This document shows, in pieces, positions 46,724 through 58,090 of a stretch of 64,000 nt of DNA; position 1 is the stretch's first letter, and every line of letters begins with the position of its first letter. This DNA comes from Nitrosomonas sp. Nm84 (lineage in GTDB: Bacteria; Pseudomonadota; Gammaproteobacteria; Burkholderiales; Nitrosomonadaceae): the NCBI RefSeq assembly GCF_003201565.1, contig NZ_QJJP01000001.1:124001-188000 (forward strand), written 5' to 3'. The position numbers and the translations under genes were made by a program. Below the pieces are notes generated by a model. It was not told the DNA's origin, did not search any database, and saw only the letters and a program-made list of their open reading frames with translations.

Positions 46724-48109
46724 TTATTGACGCCGCCACGTAGTTCCTTGTGAGCTGTCTTCGAGAATGATCCCTTGTTCTAAGAGACTCTTACGAATCG
46801 CATCAGCATCGGAGTACCGCCCTTCTTTACGTGCAGTGATACGTTGCTGAATCAATTTTTCAATGGTGTCTTGAGCTAAAGAGTCCGGCATATTGACAGC
46901 CGCTTTATTCTGTAAATAATCTTGCGGATTTTGCTGTAATAAGCCCAATAAACCACCTAGTGTTTTCAGTAACCCCGCACTCTCCTGTGAGTCCGTTTTA
47001 TTAATATCACTGGCAAGCTCAAACAATACGGCAATTGCTTCAGGCGTATTAAAATCATCGTTCATGGCGTCTTGGAATTTCCGCGCAGCCGCATTATTCC
47101 AGTTGATTGCCGCTTTCTCCTCAGTCGGGCCAGCTTCTTTGAGTGCGATATACAAACGATCCAGTGCAAGTTTTGTATCCTTGAGATGCTGATCCGAATA
47201 ATTTAATGGGCTGCGATAATGCGCGCGCAGAATAAAGAAGCGCACAACTTCGGCTTGATAATGTTTGAGTATTTCTCGAACAGTAAAAAAATTACCTAAC
47301 GATTTCGACATCTTTTCATTGTCAACACGCACAAACCCATTGTGCATCCAATAATTAACAAATGGATGATCATGAGCCCCTTCGCTTTGTGCAATTTCAT
47401 TCTCATGATGCGGAAATTGCAGATCCTGACCGCCTCCATGAATATCAAAATGTACACCCAATAGCTGTTCGCTCATTGCCGAACACTCAATGTGCCAGCC
47501 CGGACGCCCTTTTCCCCAAGGCGATTCCCAAGACGGTTCGCCAGGCTTTGCCGCTTTCCACAGAACAAAATCCAATGGATCCTTTTTGTTGGAATCGATT
47601 TCAACCCGCTCACCTGCACGGAGATCATCCAGCGATTTGCCTGAAAGTTTTCCGTAGCCTGGAAAATCATGCACTGAATAATAAACATCTCCATTACTGG
47701 CAGGGTAGGCAAGTTTTTTACTGATCAAGGTGTTGATCATGCTGATCATCTGTTCCACATAATCTGTTGCACGTGGCTCGTAGGTGGGCGACACAATACC
47801 CAATGCTGAAGCATCTTCGTTCATCGCCTGAATAAAACGATTCGTCAGATCCTCAATGGATTCATGATTTTCTTGTGCGCGCTTAATAATTTTATCGTCG
47901 ATATCAGTCACATTCCGTACATAGCTCACAGCAAAATTATTTGCCTTAAACCAGCGCACGACCGTATCAAATACAACTAAAACCCTTGCGTGTCCCAAGT
48001 GACAATAGTCATAGACAGTCATACCACACACATATATTTTCACCTTCCCAGGCGTTAATGGCACGAAATCTTGTTTTTCGCGAGCGATTGAGTTATAAAT
48101 TTTAAGCAT
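46724..48109 (-). CDS. cysS: Cysteinyl-tRNA synthetase
   Basis: The 461-residue class I synthetase has the HIGH-type motif CHLGHARV near residue 38, the zinc-binding Cys and His ([20 protein letters not shown]) and the KMSKS loop [11 protein letters not shown] near 267. The DALR-type anticodon-binding domain is C-terminal. It charges tRNA-Cys. Its length equals that of E. coli CysS (461). It is convergent with the methyltransferase gene. Confidence 0.97.
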   Translation of the reverse strand: MLKIYNSIAREKQDFVPLTPGKVKIYVCGMTVYDYCHLGHARVLVVFDTVVRWFKANNFAVSYVRNVTDIDDKIIKRAQENHESIEDLTNRFIQAMNEDASALGIVSPTYEPRATDYVEQMISMINTLISKKLAYPASNGDVYYSVHDFPGYGKLSGKSLDDLRAGERVEIDSNKKDPLDFVLWKAAKPGEPSWESPWGKGRPGWHIECSAMSEQLLGVHFDIHGGGQDLQFPHHENEIAQSEGAHDHPFVNYWMHNGFVRVDNEKMSKSLGNFFTVREILKHYQAEVVRFFILRAHYRSPLNYSDQHLKDTKLALDRLYIALKEAGPTEEKAAINWNNAAARKFQDAMNDDFNTPEAIAVLFELASDINKTDSQESAGLLKTLGGLLGLLQQNPQDYLQNKAAVNMPDSLAQDTIEKLIQQRITARKEGRYSDADAIRKSLLEQGIILEDSSQGTTWRRQ

Positions 48110-48260
48110 AAAGAGGTTAATAGAGATAAAATTGTAGAACTGCTTGTCTTTTTGATAAAATTCTGGACGTTCTGGAGACTGGACTAGAAATTACTGAATG
48201 AGTATAACATACTGCCAGAACGAAACTCTCATCCCCACTACACACCCAACAGGACCAAAT

Positions 48261-48860
48261 ATGCTCACACGATTGCGCCAGTTTGTGATTTTTCTATTTT
48301 TAACTTCAGTCAGCTTAAATATTGCTGCAGCCAATATAATAACCGTCGAGATGAAAACAAATATTGGCAATGTAGTTTTCGAGCTTTATCCGGATAAAGC
48401 GCCTAAAACCGTAGAGAATTTCTTACATTATGTTGACAGCGGATATTATAAAAACACGATATTTCACCGTGTAATTCCGAATTTCATGATCCAAGGTGGC
48501 GGGTTTGATACTACTTTTAGTCAAAAGCCTACTCGATCACCCATACAAAATGAAGCGGCTAACGGTTTAAAGAATGAAGTTGGAACCATTGCGATGGCGC
48601 GTACAGCCGATCCACATTCCGCAACTGCACAGTTTTTTATCAATGTTGCAAATAACGGATTCCTTAACTACAAAACCTCCAATCAGAGTGGGTATGGCTA
48701 TACTGTATTTGGTAAAGTGATCAGTGGCATTGATATTGTACAAAAAATTGCATCAATACCAACTGGTTCCGGTGGTCCATTTCCAGGTGATGTGCCTAAA
48801 ACCAGCATAATCATAGAAGATATGATTCAATTACCTGTTCTTGAGAAAAATTCACAATAA
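48261..48860 (+). CDS. Exported peptidyl-prolyl cis-trans isomerase (cyclophilin)
   Basis: The ATG at 48261 (MLTRLRQFVIFLFL) is chosen because AGGA lies 8 bases upstream and a signal peptide follows (cleavage near AAA|NI). An earlier start at 48198 would put hydrophilic residues before it. The cyclophilin core has [32 protein letters not shown] and QFFINVANNGFLNY. It catalyses proline isomerisation in the periplasm. It is a close paralogue of the cytoplasmic form 31 bp downstream. Confidence 0.92.
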   Translation: MLTRLRQFVIFLFLTSVSLNIAAANIITVEMKTNIGNVVFELYPDKAPKTVENFLHYVDSGYYKNTIFHRVIPNFMIQGGGFDTTFSQKPTRSPIQNEAANGLKNEVGTIAMARTADPHSATAQFFINVANNGFLNYKTSNQSGYGYTVFGKVISGIDIVQKIASIPTGSGGPFPGDVPKTSIIIEDMIQLPVLEKNSQ

Positions 48861-48890
48861 AGAGCATCACAAATTAATAAAAGGATTGAT

Positions 48891-49382
48891 ATGGTTAGAT
48901 TACAAACCAATTTGGGGACAATTACACTTGAACTCGATAGCGACAAAGCACCTGAAACTGTACAGAATTTTCTAAACTACGTAACCAATGGATTTTATGA
49001 CAACACACTGTTCCATCGCGTTATTGACGACTTTATGATTCAAGGTGGCGGGTTTGAGCCGGGAATGAAGCAAAAGAAAGCGCAGTCACCCATACAAAAT
49101 GAAGCTGCTAATGGGCTAAAAAACGATGCCTATACTATCGCAATGGCGCGTACTGCAGATGTGCACTCAGCAACAGCACAATTTTTCATTAATGTAACCA
49201 ACAATGGTTTCTTAAATTACAAATCATCATCCCCACAAGGCTATGGCTATTGCGTATTTGGAAAAGTAATTGAAGGCCAGGATGTAATCGATAAAATCAA
49301 GAAGGTCAAAACCGGAGATCATGCGGGCCATCAGAACGTTCCGCTTGACGATATCATCATCCAGAAAGCTGAAGTTATCTAG
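48891..49382 (+). CDS. ppiB: Cytoplasmic peptidyl-prolyl cis-trans isomerase B
   Basis: The 163-residue cyclophilin has no signal peptide. The core blocks [32 protein letters not shown] and [14 protein letters not shown] contain the catalytic Arg and Phe/Gln of the family. AAAGGA precedes the ATG. It matches E. coli PpiB (164 aa) in size. It follows an exported paralogue and is likely co-transcribed with it. Confidence 0.94.
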   Translation: MVRLQTNLGTITLELDSDKAPETVQNFLNYVTNGFYDNTLFHRVIDDFMIQGGGFEPGMKQKKAQSPIQNEAANGLKNDAYTIAMARTADVHSATAQFFINVTNNGFLNYKSSSPQGYGYCVFGKVIEGQDVIDKIKKVKTGDHAGHQNVPLDDIIIQKAEVI

Positions 49383-49539
49383 CAAACCACTGAAAAACTA
49401 TTTGTGTTAACCGCTACGGTGTTCAAAACTGCTCATTGATCACGCATAAACTGTGCTTTCTCATCTGTTTTTGCGTGGCATCGGCGGCTCGTGCTCCTGA
49501 AAACGTTTTTCAACAAGCTAGCTCTCTAGAGATTCAAGG

Positions 49540-50715
49540 TTACGATAGCCCACGTGCCAAATCAGCTTGAAGATCTTGCACTGCTTCTAATCCTACTGCA
49601 ATACGTAGCAATCCATCAGATATACCCGCAGCGTCGCGTGCTTCTTGACTGATACGCGCATGGGTTGTTGTTGCGGGATGGGTCAATGTACTTTTGGCAT
49701 CCCCCAGATTGGCGGTTATCGAAATCAAACGGGTAGAATCAACAACGCGCCAAGCTGCGTCTCTACCACCCTTCACTTCAAACGTAACAATTCCTCCACC
49801 TGATTTCTGTTGACGTTTTGCCAACTCATGTTGCGGATGCGAAATCAACCCCGGGTAAAATACGCGTGTCACATTCGGTTGGGATTCAAGCCATTGCGCC
49901 ATTTGCAGCGCGTGCGCCGAGTGTGTCTCCACACGTATTTTAAGTGTTTCGAGACCTTTCAATATAACCCAGGCATTGAATGCGCTCAGTGTTGGCCCCG
50001 CTGTACGCAAAAATCCATATATACCGCCATCCATCAGCAAGTCCTTATTACCCAGTACGGCTCCTCCCAGTACCCTACCTTGTCCATCGAGATATTTCGT
50101 CGCGGAATGAATAACGATATCAGCTCCCAACTCAAGCGGTTTCTGCAGGACGGGTGTACAGAAACAATTATCCACGACTAACCAACTATTTGCCTTCTTA
50201 GCAATTTTTGATAATTCGACAATATCGGAAATTTCCGTCAATGGATTGGAAGGTGTTTCCAGGAAAAAGAGCTTGGTGCTTGGTCTTACAGCAGCTTCCC
50301 ATGAATTAACATCGGTAGCCGATACAAATGTTGTCTCAATATCAAATCTCTTTAATATGTTATTGAATAAATTTACCGTCGCACCGAATAAACTACGAGA
50401 AGCCACAATATGATCGCCTGCAGACAATAACCCCATGACGCAAGCAAGTATTGCCGACATACCGGAAGAAGTGGCTATACATGTTTCCGCGCCTTCGAAT
50501 ACGGCAAGCCGCTCTTCAAATGCGGTTACTGTTGGATTAGTAAATCGGGAATAAATATTACCAGGTTCATTTCCAGAAAAACGAGCTGCTGCTTGGGCGG
50601 CACTATCAAACACAAAGCTTGAAGTTAAATACATCGCCTCAGAATGTTCATTAAATTGACTGCGATGAATACCGGTATGAAGTGCAAGTGTTTCTGGCTG
50701 CAGATGATCTGACAT
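49540..50715 (-). CDS. metZ: O-succinylhomoserine sulfhydrylase
   Basis: The 391-residue PLP enzyme is of the Cys/Met-metabolism family. The PLP-binding Lys is in SATKYLDGQG and the phosphate-binding SSGMSAILA is near 80-90. It makes homocysteine from O-succinylhomoserine and sulfide. MetZ is usually encoded next to purF in betaproteobacteria, as here (90 bp downstream). O-acetylhomoserine sulfhydrylase is the main alternative. Confidence 0.88.
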   Translation of the reverse strand: MSDHLQPETLALHTGIHRSQFNEHSEAMYLTSSFVFDSAAQAAARFSGNEPGNIYSRFTNPTVTAFEERLAVFEGAETCIATSSGMSAILACVMGLLSAGDHIVASRSLFGATVNLFNNILKRFDIETTFVSATDVNSWEAAVRPSTKLFFLETPSNPLTEISDIVELSKIAKKANSWLVVDNCFCTPVLQKPLELGADIVIHSATKYLDGQGRVLGGAVLGNKDLLMDGGIYGFLRTAGPTLSAFNAWVILKGLETLKIRVETHSAHALQMAQWLESQPNVTRVFYPGLISHPQHELAKRQQKSGGGIVTFEVKGGRDAAWRVVDSTRLISITANLGDAKSTLTHPATTTHARISQEARDAAGISDGLLRIAVGLEAVQDLQADLARGLS

Positions 50716-50805
50716 ATTGATTAGGTCTCAGCGATAACTAAAATTTTTGAATTGTGAAATCTTGTGCTATTTCATTACTACTGATCAAATTATTTCCAGT
50801 TAGAA

Positions 50806-52326
50806 TTAATCAGAAATAACTAAACTTAAATCAAGTTGCGTATTCGATCTGGATTGCCCTAAAGAAGAATGCGCATTGCGTTGTAACTCAATGGCACGTA
50901 AGTATTCAGCGGTCACATCACCGGTAATGTAATTTCCATCGAAACAAGAAGTTTCGAAATTTTTGATAGACGGTGACATTTTTGAAACAGCGTGATTAAG
51001 TGCATCTAAGTCTTGAAAAACAAGATAATCCGCATCAATTTCGCGACAGATTTCCTCGGTATTGCGGTCTGTTGCAATCAATTCTTGGCGTGTGGGCATA
51101 TCAATACCATACACATTAGGATACCTAACGGGTGGTGCCGCGGACGCAAAATAAATTTTATTTGCGCCTGCTTCGCGGGCCATCTGAACAATTTCTCGGC
51201 TGGTAGTACCACGTACAATTGAATCATCAACCAGTAACACGTTTTTACCACGAAACTCAATACTCATCGCATTTAATTTTTGCCGTACCGATTTACGTCG
51301 TTGCTGCTGACCCGGCATAATAAAAGTACGACCGACATAGCGATTCTTAACAAAGCCTTCCCGAAAATTAACGCCTAATTGATTAGCAAGTTGCAAAGCG
51401 CTGGGGCGACTTGAATCCGGTATTGGAATAACGACATCGATATCGAGGTGATGCATTGATTGCTTAATCTTCTCAGCGAGATGCTCGCCCATATTCAATC
51501 GCGTCTCATATACAGAAATACCATCAATGACTGAGTCAGGGCGGGCTAGATATACGTATTCAAAAATACAGGGATTCAACGAGTGTTTTGTTGCGCATTG
51601 CTTGCTGTAGAAATTTCCCGCTTCATCAATGAAAATTGCTTCACCCGGCGCTACATCACGAATAAGCTTGAAACCTAATGTATCCAAGGCGACACTTTCT
51701 GAAGCAATTAAATATTCATCACCCAACTCATTTTGAATACTACCGAATACTAAAGGCCGTATTCCATAAGGATCACGAAAAGCCAGTAACCCATAGCCAG
51801 CAATCATTGCGATCACAGAGTAAGCGCCTCTGCATCGTTTATGCACGCCGGCCACAGCAGTAAAAATCGTTTCAGGATCAAGTTGATAGTTACGCGCACT
51901 CGCCTGTAATTCATGCGCCAGAACATTCAACAATACTTCAGAATCTGAGTTGGTATTGACATGCCTCAGATCAGTCCTGAACAATTCTTGACTCAGTTGC
52001 TCAGCATTCGTTAAATTTCCATTGTGACCTAATACAATACCAAAAGGTGAATTCACATAAAAAGGCTGCGCCTCGGCGGAGGAACTTGCAGAACCTGCGG
52101 TAGGATAACGAACATGGCCGATGCCCATATTGCCGACAAGCGCGCGCATATTTCTTGTACGAAACACATCACGCACCAAACCACACCCTTTATGCATATG
52201 AAAAGTATTACCTTGTGCGGTCACTATACCGCTCGCATCCTGCCCACGATGTTGCAGCATTAGCAGGCCATCATAAAGCAATTGATTAGCTGGTGATTGT
52301 GCAACGATGCCGAGAATTCCACACAT
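50806..52326 (-). CDS. purF: Amidophosphoribosyltransferase
   Basis: The 506-residue protein starts [10 protein letters not shown], whose Cys2 becomes the amidotransferase nucleophile. [10 protein letters not shown] and GHNGNLTNA follow. The PRTase domain shows the PRPP loop [14 protein letters not shown] near 362-375. It commits PRPP to purine synthesis. It lies between cvpA and metZ in the usual betaproteobacterial order. Confidence 0.97.
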   Translation of the reverse strand: MCGILGIVAQSPANQLLYDGLLMLQHRGQDASGIVTAQGNTFHMHKGCGLVRDVFRTRNMRALVGNMGIGHVRYPTAGSASSSAEAQPFYVNSPFGIVLGHNGNLTNAEQLSQELFRTDLRHVNTNSDSEVLLNVLAHELQASARNYQLDPETIFTAVAGVHKRCRGAYSVIAMIAGYGLLAFRDPYGIRPLVFGSIQNELGDEYLIASESVALDTLGFKLIRDVAPGEAIFIDEAGNFYSKQCATKHSLNPCIFEYVYLARPDSVIDGISVYETRLNMGEHLAEKIKQSMHHLDIDVVIPIPDSSRPSALQLANQLGVNFREGFVKNRYVGRTFIMPGQQQRRKSVRQKLNAMSIEFRGKNVLLVDDSIVRGTTSREIVQMAREAGANKIYFASAAPPVRYPNVYGIDMPTRQELIATDRNTEEICREIDADYLVFQDLDALNHAVSKMSPSIKNFETSCFDGNYITGDVTAEYLRAIELQRNAHSSLGQSRSNTQLDLSLVISD

Positions 52327-52462
52327 AGAAATACTCCGTAAATTCTGCTCTCTTCAGCCTAAGCATGAAATCCAAGACAAAAAATAAAAACGCTTTATAG
52401 AAAATAGTATTCTACAAGCAAATATATTTAAAACTTTCTAATAATTAATGATATTGAAAATC

Positions 52463-52960
52463 TTATTTTCTTTCGTAACTAATACGTTTTGATAGCTCAT
52501 TAGGTAGCCAGGGCAAAACCTCCATTGCTATCGTTTCCAGGGGTCGACTTAAAACGGCTTGTTGCCAGAAAGTCTGATTGGGAATAGTCGTAAGTCCCGC
52601 CAGTAAAACTATTACCGTTACAATAATCAGCGCCCTTAAGAAACCAAATACAGAACCCAGTAACCGATCTATAAATCCTAGTCCGATGCCTTTAATCAAT
52701 GCGGACAGCAACATTGTTATCAAAGCCGTTACAAGTAATACCGAAAGAAATGCCAAAACAAATGCAAGTGAGAATCTTAATGTCTCCTCAGCGATTTCAG
52801 CAGGAAGAAATTGCTCAAAATAAGGAGCGTAGGCTCCCGCAACTATAAACGCCACTACCCAACCTGCTACAGATAGCGTTTCCCGAACAAATCCTCTGAT
52901 AATACTTAAAACAATTGATACAAGAAAAATTCCGAAAATGATGTAATCAAAAACGGTCAT
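52463..52960 (-). CDS. cvpA: Colicin V production protein CvpA
   Basis: The 165-residue protein has four membrane helices and begins FDYIIFGIFLVSIVLSIIRG. RETLSVAGWVVA and GFIDRLLGSVFGFLRA are the family's conserved blocks. Its role is in membrane/envelope homeostasis and is poorly defined. It sits upstream of purF as in most proteobacteria and 17 bp after the SPOR gene on the same strand. Confidence 0.92.
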   Translation of the reverse strand: MTVFDYIIFGIFLVSIVLSIIRGFVRETLSVAGWVVAFIVAGAYAPYFEQFLPAEIAEETLRFSLAFVLAFLSVLLVTALITMLLSALIKGIGLGFIDRLLGSVFGFLRALIIVTVIVLLAGLTTIPNQTFWQQAVLSRPLETIAMEVLPWLPNELSKRISYERK

Positions 52961-52977
52961 TATTTAATTAGCAATAT

Positions 52978-53670
52978 CTATTTGGAAGTGATGACGCCAT
53001 CAAATCCAAGTTTTTTTAACTTTTTTAATTCATTTTCAGCAATATTACGAGTCGCAAATGATCCAATTCGTACACGCGTTACTTCAGCATTACCGGTTTT
53101 AAGTGTTTCGGTATATGCTTTGAATCCGTTGAATATCAAATTCTCAACCTGTTGCTTAGCTTTTAATTGATCAGAAAATGCACCAAGCTGTATCACAAAA
53201 CCTTTTGATACATCTGCAGTTGCTGTTGTGTCGGCACCGGTTGCGGTGCTTGTGCTCGCAGTATTTACAGCCACAGGTGTGCTTTTAGTTTCAGCTAAAT
53301 GTCTGTTATCAATCTTCGGCTTAATGCCAGGAATCGGTGTACGTTTTCGCACGCCCAGCAATTCTGTTGTTTCTTCAATGTCCGACTGGTTAACTTTAGA
53401 TTTATCTTGTAATTCAGATGAAGAGCCAAACTCGGACGTTTCATGTCCGGTTAGCTCTTCTTTTGGTGGCAATACAGCATTCGTTCTGGCATTTTTACTC
53501 GGTGTTGGTAAATTAATCGCAATTTCATGCTGCTCATTTTCAAGTTTAGGCTCATCAAAGATGATTGGCAGCACAATTACAGAGAAGATTACTAAAACAA
53601 TTGCACCAACCAAGCGCCGTCTGGCCCGTTTTCTTAGTAGCAGTTCTTCTTCACTGATATTTTTAGTCAT
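52978..53670 (-). CDS. SPOR-domain protein (DedD-like)
   Basis: The 230-residue protein has a basic N-terminus (LLLRKRARRRL), one membrane helix (about 20-42), a long disordered Pro/Ser/Thr linker and a C-terminal SPOR domain (residues 152-230, GFVIQLGAFSDQLKAKQQ, VTRVRIGSFAT). SPOR domains bind denuded septal peptidoglycan, so it likely acts at division. It lies between folC and cvpA, the standard position of dedD. Confidence 0.88.
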   Translation of the reverse strand: MTKNISEEELLLRKRARRRLVGAIVLVIFSVIVLPIIFDEPKLENEQHEIAINLPTPSKNARTNAVLPPKEELTGHETSEFGSSSELQDKSKVNQSDIEETTELLGVRKRTPIPGIKPKIDNRHLAETKSTPVAVNTASTSTATGADTTATADVSKGFVIQLGAFSDQLKAKQQVENLIFNGFKAYTETLKTGNAEVTRVRIGSFATRNIAENELKKLKKLGFDGVITSK

Positions 53671-53694
53671 TTGAAATATCCGATTATCGCTTAC

Positions 53695-54990
53695 TCAAAG
53701 CGTGTTCACGTACCGCAACACGTCACTCACCGTATAGAAAGATCCAAATACGCAAATTCTATCATTTTTAGTCGCTTGTTCACAGGCAAAAACAAACGCC
53801 GTCACACAATCTGGAAATTGATGAACGTGCCATTCATCACTTGAAATGCCCGCTTTATGAAGCTCATTGATCAAATAATCTGCTGTAGCGGCGCGCGAAG
53901 AATGGGGCGTTGATACCAGCCAGCAATCAATATCATTTTTTAATTGCTGAATAACACCATGAATATCTTTATCTTGCAGCATGGCAAATACCGCATAAGT
54001 CCGCCCAATCGGCTTCGTAGCGGCCAAATTTTTAGACAAAACTGAAGCCGCGCTGGGATTATGTGCCACGTCCAGAATGATCATCGGTTGCGTTGAAACC
54101 ATCTGAAATCTGCCAGGTATAACCGCTTCAATTAAGCCCTGACGCACATCCTGCATGCTGACAGGCAATAATTCATGCAGCGTATCCAATGCGGTCAGAC
54201 AGGTACTCGCATTCTGCAATTGTTTCTCACCGCGTAAGGCAGGGAAAGGTAAAGAATGCCGCCACCCCTTCGGCCCCCAGAAATTCCACTGTGCATCTTG
54301 TTTTGAAAAACCAAATTGTTTCGTAAATTGAAAAAAATTGGCACCGGTATTCTCAATCTGCTGATGAACAGAGTCCGGCAAATCAATTTCCGCACAAATC
54401 GCCGGTTTATCTTTTCTAAAAATTGCAGCTTTCTCAAAACCTATTTTTTCTCGCGTATCTCCAAGATAATCAACATGATCAAGGTCAATGCTGGTTAAAA
54501 TTGCGCAATCAGCATCAAAAATATTCACAGCATCGAGGCGACCGCCCAGACCAACTTCTAAAATCGCCACATCAACACGCGCCTGAACAAACAAATCCAC
54601 AGCAGCCAGGGTACCAAATTCAAAAAAAGTTAATGACGTATGACAATCTTTTCTAGCAGCATCTATTCGCTCAAATGCATGGCAGAGCGTTTTATCGTCA
54701 ATTTCTTTTTTATCAATCCGGATGCGCTCGTTATAGCGCAGTAAATGCGGTGAAGTATAACAACCTACTGTATAGCCAGCACAATGGAGTATCGATTCCA
54801 ACATTGTGCAAACCGAACCTTTACCATTGGTACCTCCCACCATGATGATCGGAAATTCGGGCATTAATCCAAGTGCCAATCGAACTTGATTCACACGTTC
54901 CAATCCCATTTCGATGGTTTTTGGGTGAAGCGCTTCAAGATAAACCAACCAATCAGCGAGCGAATCAGGTTCTCTAGTTGGTGCATCCAT
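53695..54990 (-). CDS. folC: Folylpolyglutamate/dihydrofolate synthase
   Basis: The 431-residue Mur-ligase-type enzyme has the ATP loop GGTNGKGSVC near 52-61, the ERIRIDKKEI segment and the DxDHVDYLGDT motif. DVAHNP is near 307. It adds glutamate to dihydropteroate and folates. It lies downstream of accD on the same strand, the usual order in this clade. Confidence 0.95.
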   Translation of the reverse strand: MDAPTREPDSLADWLVYLEALHPKTIEMGLERVNQVRLALGLMPEFPIIMVGGTNGKGSVCTMLESILHCAGYTVGCYTSPHLLRYNERIRIDKKEIDDKTLCHAFERIDAARKDCHTSLTFFEFGTLAAVDLFVQARVDVAILEVGLGGRLDAVNIFDADCAILTSIDLDHVDYLGDTREKIGFEKAAIFRKDKPAICAEIDLPDSVHQQIENTGANFFQFTKQFGFSKQDAQWNFWGPKGWRHSLPFPALRGEKQLQNASTCLTALDTLHELLPVSMQDVRQGLIEAVIPGRFQMVSTQPMIILDVAHNPSAASVLSKNLAATKPIGRTYAVFAMLQDKDIHGVIQQLKNDIDCWLVSTPHSSRAATADYLINELHKAGISSDEWHVHQFPDCVTAFVFACEQATKNDRICVFGSFYTVSDVLRYVNTL

Positions 54991-55052
54991 TTAATATGAA
55001 TGATTACTCATTGATAAATGGCAAAAAAATGTTAGGTAATTTAATATTGGAA

Positions 55053-55922
55053 CTAAGATGCAGGTGCAGGAATACGCATCAATTGCGTACAAAGATTAAC
55101 GATTTTATCGCGCATTTGCCGTCGATCTACGATCATATCGATCGCGCCATGCTGCAATAGAAACTCAGCACGCTGGAAACCTTCCGGAAGCGTTTGCCGG
55201 ACTGTCTGTTCAATAACGCGCGGACCGGCAAAACCAATCAGTGCACCAGGTTCCGCGATGACTACATCGCCAATAAAAGCAAAACTCGCTGAAACACCGC
55301 CCATCGTTGGATCCGTCAAAACCGATATAAAAGGCAATTTGTTATGGCTTAATTGTGTCAAAGCAGCGGTTGTTTTAGCCATTTGCATCAGTGAAAACAA
55401 ACCTTCTTGCATGCGTGCACCACCGCTGGCGCTAAAGCAAACGAAAGGCAAATGCTGGTCAATACAGGCTTTAACACCACGTATAAAACGCTCGCCCACC
55501 ACAGAACCCATGGAACCGCCCATAAAACCAAATTCAAACACTGCAGCAACGACAGGAATTGTCTTGATAGTTCCTTGCATGACCACCAAAGAATCGCTTT
55601 CATCAGTACTTTCTTTTGCTTGCGTCAAGCGATCCACGTAACGCTTGCTATCTTTGAATTTCAACACATCAGTGGCAATCACTTCGGCACCAATCTCACG
55701 TCGATCTTTGGGATCAAGCAATTGATCAAGGCGACTTCTTGCAGAAATACGATTATGAAAACCACATTTCGGGCAGACGTTCAGGTTCTTGGCCAAATCC
55801 GTATAATATAGAACAGCTTCGCAAGTGCTGCATTTACTCCACAAGCCTTCCGGCACTATTTTCTTTTCACCGGCTTCTTTTCTTTTAATTTTTGGCGGAA
55901 TGATATTCTGAAACCAACTCAT
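55053..55922 (-). CDS. accD: Acetyl-CoA carboxylase carboxyltransferase subunit beta
   Basis: The 289-residue protein has the N-terminal zinc ribbon ([12 protein letters not shown] then [10 protein letters not shown]), and crotonase-fold blocks [13 protein letters not shown] and [13 protein letters not shown]. It forms the carboxyltransferase with AccA to make malonyl-CoA. AAGCAACACTT precedes the ATG. It stands 12 bp after trpA, the common betaproteobacterial arrangement. Confidence 0.97.
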   Translation of the reverse strand: MSWFQNIIPPKIKRKEAGEKKIVPEGLWSKCSTCEAVLYYTDLAKNLNVCPKCGFHNRISARSRLDQLLDPKDRREIGAEVIATDVLKFKDSKRYVDRLTQAKESTDESDSLVVMQGTIKTIPVVAAVFEFGFMGGSMGSVVGERFIRGVKACIDQHLPFVCFSASGGARMQEGLFSLMQMAKTTAALTQLSHNKLPFISVLTDPTMGGVSASFAFIGDVVIAEPGALIGFAGPRVIEQTVRQTLPEGFQRAEFLLQHGAIDMIVDRRQMRDKIVNLCTQLMRIPAPAS

Positions 55923-55934
55923 AAGTGTTGCTTC

Positions 55935-56759
55935 CTAAGCTGTGGGTTGAGTATTACTTTCGTTGCCATCGATAGCTTTACGTAGCGAGTTCAGCAAGTT
56001 TCCAACATTATCCAACAGTTCTGCATCAGGAGATCTTTCAATTTCTTCAATGATACGGCTGCCAACTACTACCGCATCCGCCAAACCAGCCACTGCTTTG
56101 GCAGTTGCGCCATCGCGAATACCGAATCCGACACCAATCGGTAATGAAATATAATTGCGCAGCTGCGCCAACATTGTACTCACCTCTTGAAGATCAAGAT
56201 GTGATGCACCCGTTACTCCTTTTAATGAAACATAATAAATATAGCCTTTGGCCATTTTCGCTACATGCTCAATACGCTGTTGAGGCGTTGTGGGAGACAG
56301 TAAAAAAATTGCATCAATCTCCTGTTGATCCAGACATTGCACCCACTTGCCTGATTCTTCAGGCGGATAATCAACGATTAAAACACCATCGACGCCACAT
56401 TCTTTCGCTTTGATTGCAAACGCTGCATAACCCATTGCTTCAACAGGATTTGCATAGCCCATCAAAACCACGGGGGTATTCGTGTCTATTTTCCTAAATT
56501 CCGCCACCATGCCAAATACATCATTAAGACTGACGTCATGTTTTAAAGCACGCTCTGAAGATCTTTGTATCGTTGGTCCGTCCGCCATCGGATCTGAAAA
56601 AGGCACACCCAGCTCAAGAATATCAGCACCCGATTGTACAAGCCGGTGCATCAGTTGTACGGTAATTCCCGGATTAGGATCACCCGCCGTAATAAATGGT
56701 ATGAGCGCCTTGCGGTTTTGTTTTTTTAATGCGGCGAATGTCTTGGCAATACGATTCAT
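55935..56759 (-). CDS. trpA: Tryptophan synthase alpha chain
   Basis: The start at 56759 (MNRIAKTFAALK) gives a 274-residue protein, which matches the family. The longer frame to 56822 adds 21 residues (MSLDSIKNFL and onward) that look unlike TrpA, but the upstream ATG could be used. The catalytic acids are in LIPFITAGDP and ILELGVPFSDP, with GVTGASHL as the phosphate loop. It makes indole from indole-3-glycerol phosphate. It follows trpB on the same strand. Confidence 0.93.
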   Translation of the reverse strand: MNRIAKTFAALKKQNRKALIPFITAGDPNPGITVQLMHRLVQSGADILELGVPFSDPMADGPTIQRSSERALKHDVSLNDVFGMVAEFRKIDTNTPVVLMGYANPVEAMGYAAFAIKAKECGVDGVLIVDYPPEESGKWVQCLDQQEIDAIFLLSPTTPQQRIEHVAKMAKGYIYYVSLKGVTGASHLDLQEVSTMLAQLRNYISLPIGVGFGIRDGATAKAVAGLADAVVVGSRIIEEIERSPDAELLDNVGNLLNSLRKAIDGNESNTQPTA

Positions 56760-56890
56760 TTTTTTAGTATCATCCTGTCCACTAAAAAAATTCAGGAAAT
56801 TCTTAATACTATCTAGGCTCATCTCTCTATCCGATCTCGATTCTTTTCAGGAAATTAAATTATAAATAGCATTTATTATCTGTTAGGCTA

Positions 56891-58090
56891 CTAAAGAGTT
56901 AAGCCGGACATTTGCGCAACAGTAGCCATATCCTTATCACCCCGACCGGACAGGTTAACCAGTAGCAGTTTATCTTTAGGCAAGGTCGGCGCATATTTGG
57001 CAGCATAAGCTAGTGCATGACTTGATTCTAACGCCGGCATGATACCTTCATAGCGACACAGTGTATGGAATGCCTCTAGTGCTTCATCATCAGTGATCGC
57101 GACATATTCAGCGCGCCCACAATCTTTAAGCCAGGCATGCTCGGGTCCCACCCCGGGATAATCAAGACCGGCTGAAATTGAATGTGTTTCAATAATTTGA
57201 CCATTTTCATCCTGGATAAGGTAGGTGCGGTTTCCGTGTAAAATACCCGGCTTTCCCGTCGACAAGGTCGCCGCGTGTTGATTTGTATCAATGCCTTTTC
57301 CCGCAGCCTCCACGCCAATCAACCGAACACTGGCATCATCAATATACGGATAGAATAAGCCGATTGCATTGGATCCGCCACCGACACAGGCAATCAGCGC
57401 ATCCGGTTGCCGATTAAAATCTTCTTGCATTTGCACTTTGGCTTCATTTCCAATAATCGCCTGGAAATCCCGCACCATCATGGGATAGGGATGCGGTCCA
57501 GCAACGGTTCCAATGATATAAAAAGTGCTTTCAACATTGGTAACCCAGTCACGCATCGCTTCGTTCAGTGCGTCTTTTAATGTTCGAGATCCCGATTCCA
57601 CCGGCACGACGGTCGCCCCCAAAAGCTTCATGCGATAGACATTGGTGGCTTGGCGCCTCACGTCTTCAGAGCCCATATAAACAACGCATTCCATGCCATA
57701 GCGTGCCGCTACCGTAGCGCTGGCTACGCCATGCTGGCCCGCACCAGTTTCTGCAATGACACGCTTTTTACCCATGCGCCGTGCAAGCAACGCTTGCCCG
57801 ATCGTATTGTTTATTTTATGTGCGCCAGTATGGTTCAAATCCTCACGCTTCAACAGTATTTGAGCGCCACCCAAGTGTTCAGACCATCTTTTAGCATGAT
57901 AGATCGGACTGGGACGTCCCACATAGTGCTTTAATTCATAAGCAAACTCTGCCTGAAAATCAGGATCGTTACGATAGTGTTCATACTGCTTTTGTAAATC
58001 TTCCAGCGCAGCAATTAATGTTTCAGCAACAAAAATGCCTCCATAAGGACCAAAATGGCCATCTTTACTGGGAAGGTCATAAGCACTCAC
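56891..58090 (-). CDS. trpB: Tryptophan synthase beta chain
   Basis: The 399-residue PLP enzyme has the Schiff-base Lys in [10 protein letters not shown] near residue 91, the catalytic [10 protein letters not shown] block and the phosphate site [10 protein letters not shown]. It condenses indole with serine. Its start overlaps the trpF stop by 4 bases (ATGA-type), so translation is coupled. The order trpF-trpB-trpA is normal for betaproteobacteria. Confidence 0.97.
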   Translation of the reverse strand: MSAYDLPSKDGHFGPYGGIFVAETLIAALEDLQKQYEHYRNDPDFQAEFAYELKHYVGRPSPIYHAKRWSEHLGGAQILLKREDLNHTGAHKINNTIGQALLARRMGKKRVIAETGAGQHGVASATVAARYGMECVVYMGSEDVRRQATNVYRMKLLGATVVPVESGSRTLKDALNEAMRDWVTNVESTFYIIGTVAGPHPYPMMVRDFQAIIGNEAKVQMQEDFNRQPDALIACVGGGSNAIGLFYPYIDDASVRLIGVEAAGKGIDTNQHAATLSTGKPGILHGNRTYLIQDENGQIIETHSISAGLDYPGVGPEHAWLKDCGRAEYVAITDDEALEAFHTLCRYEGIMPALESSHALAYAAKYAPTLPKDKLLLVNLSGRGDKDMATVAQMSGLTL

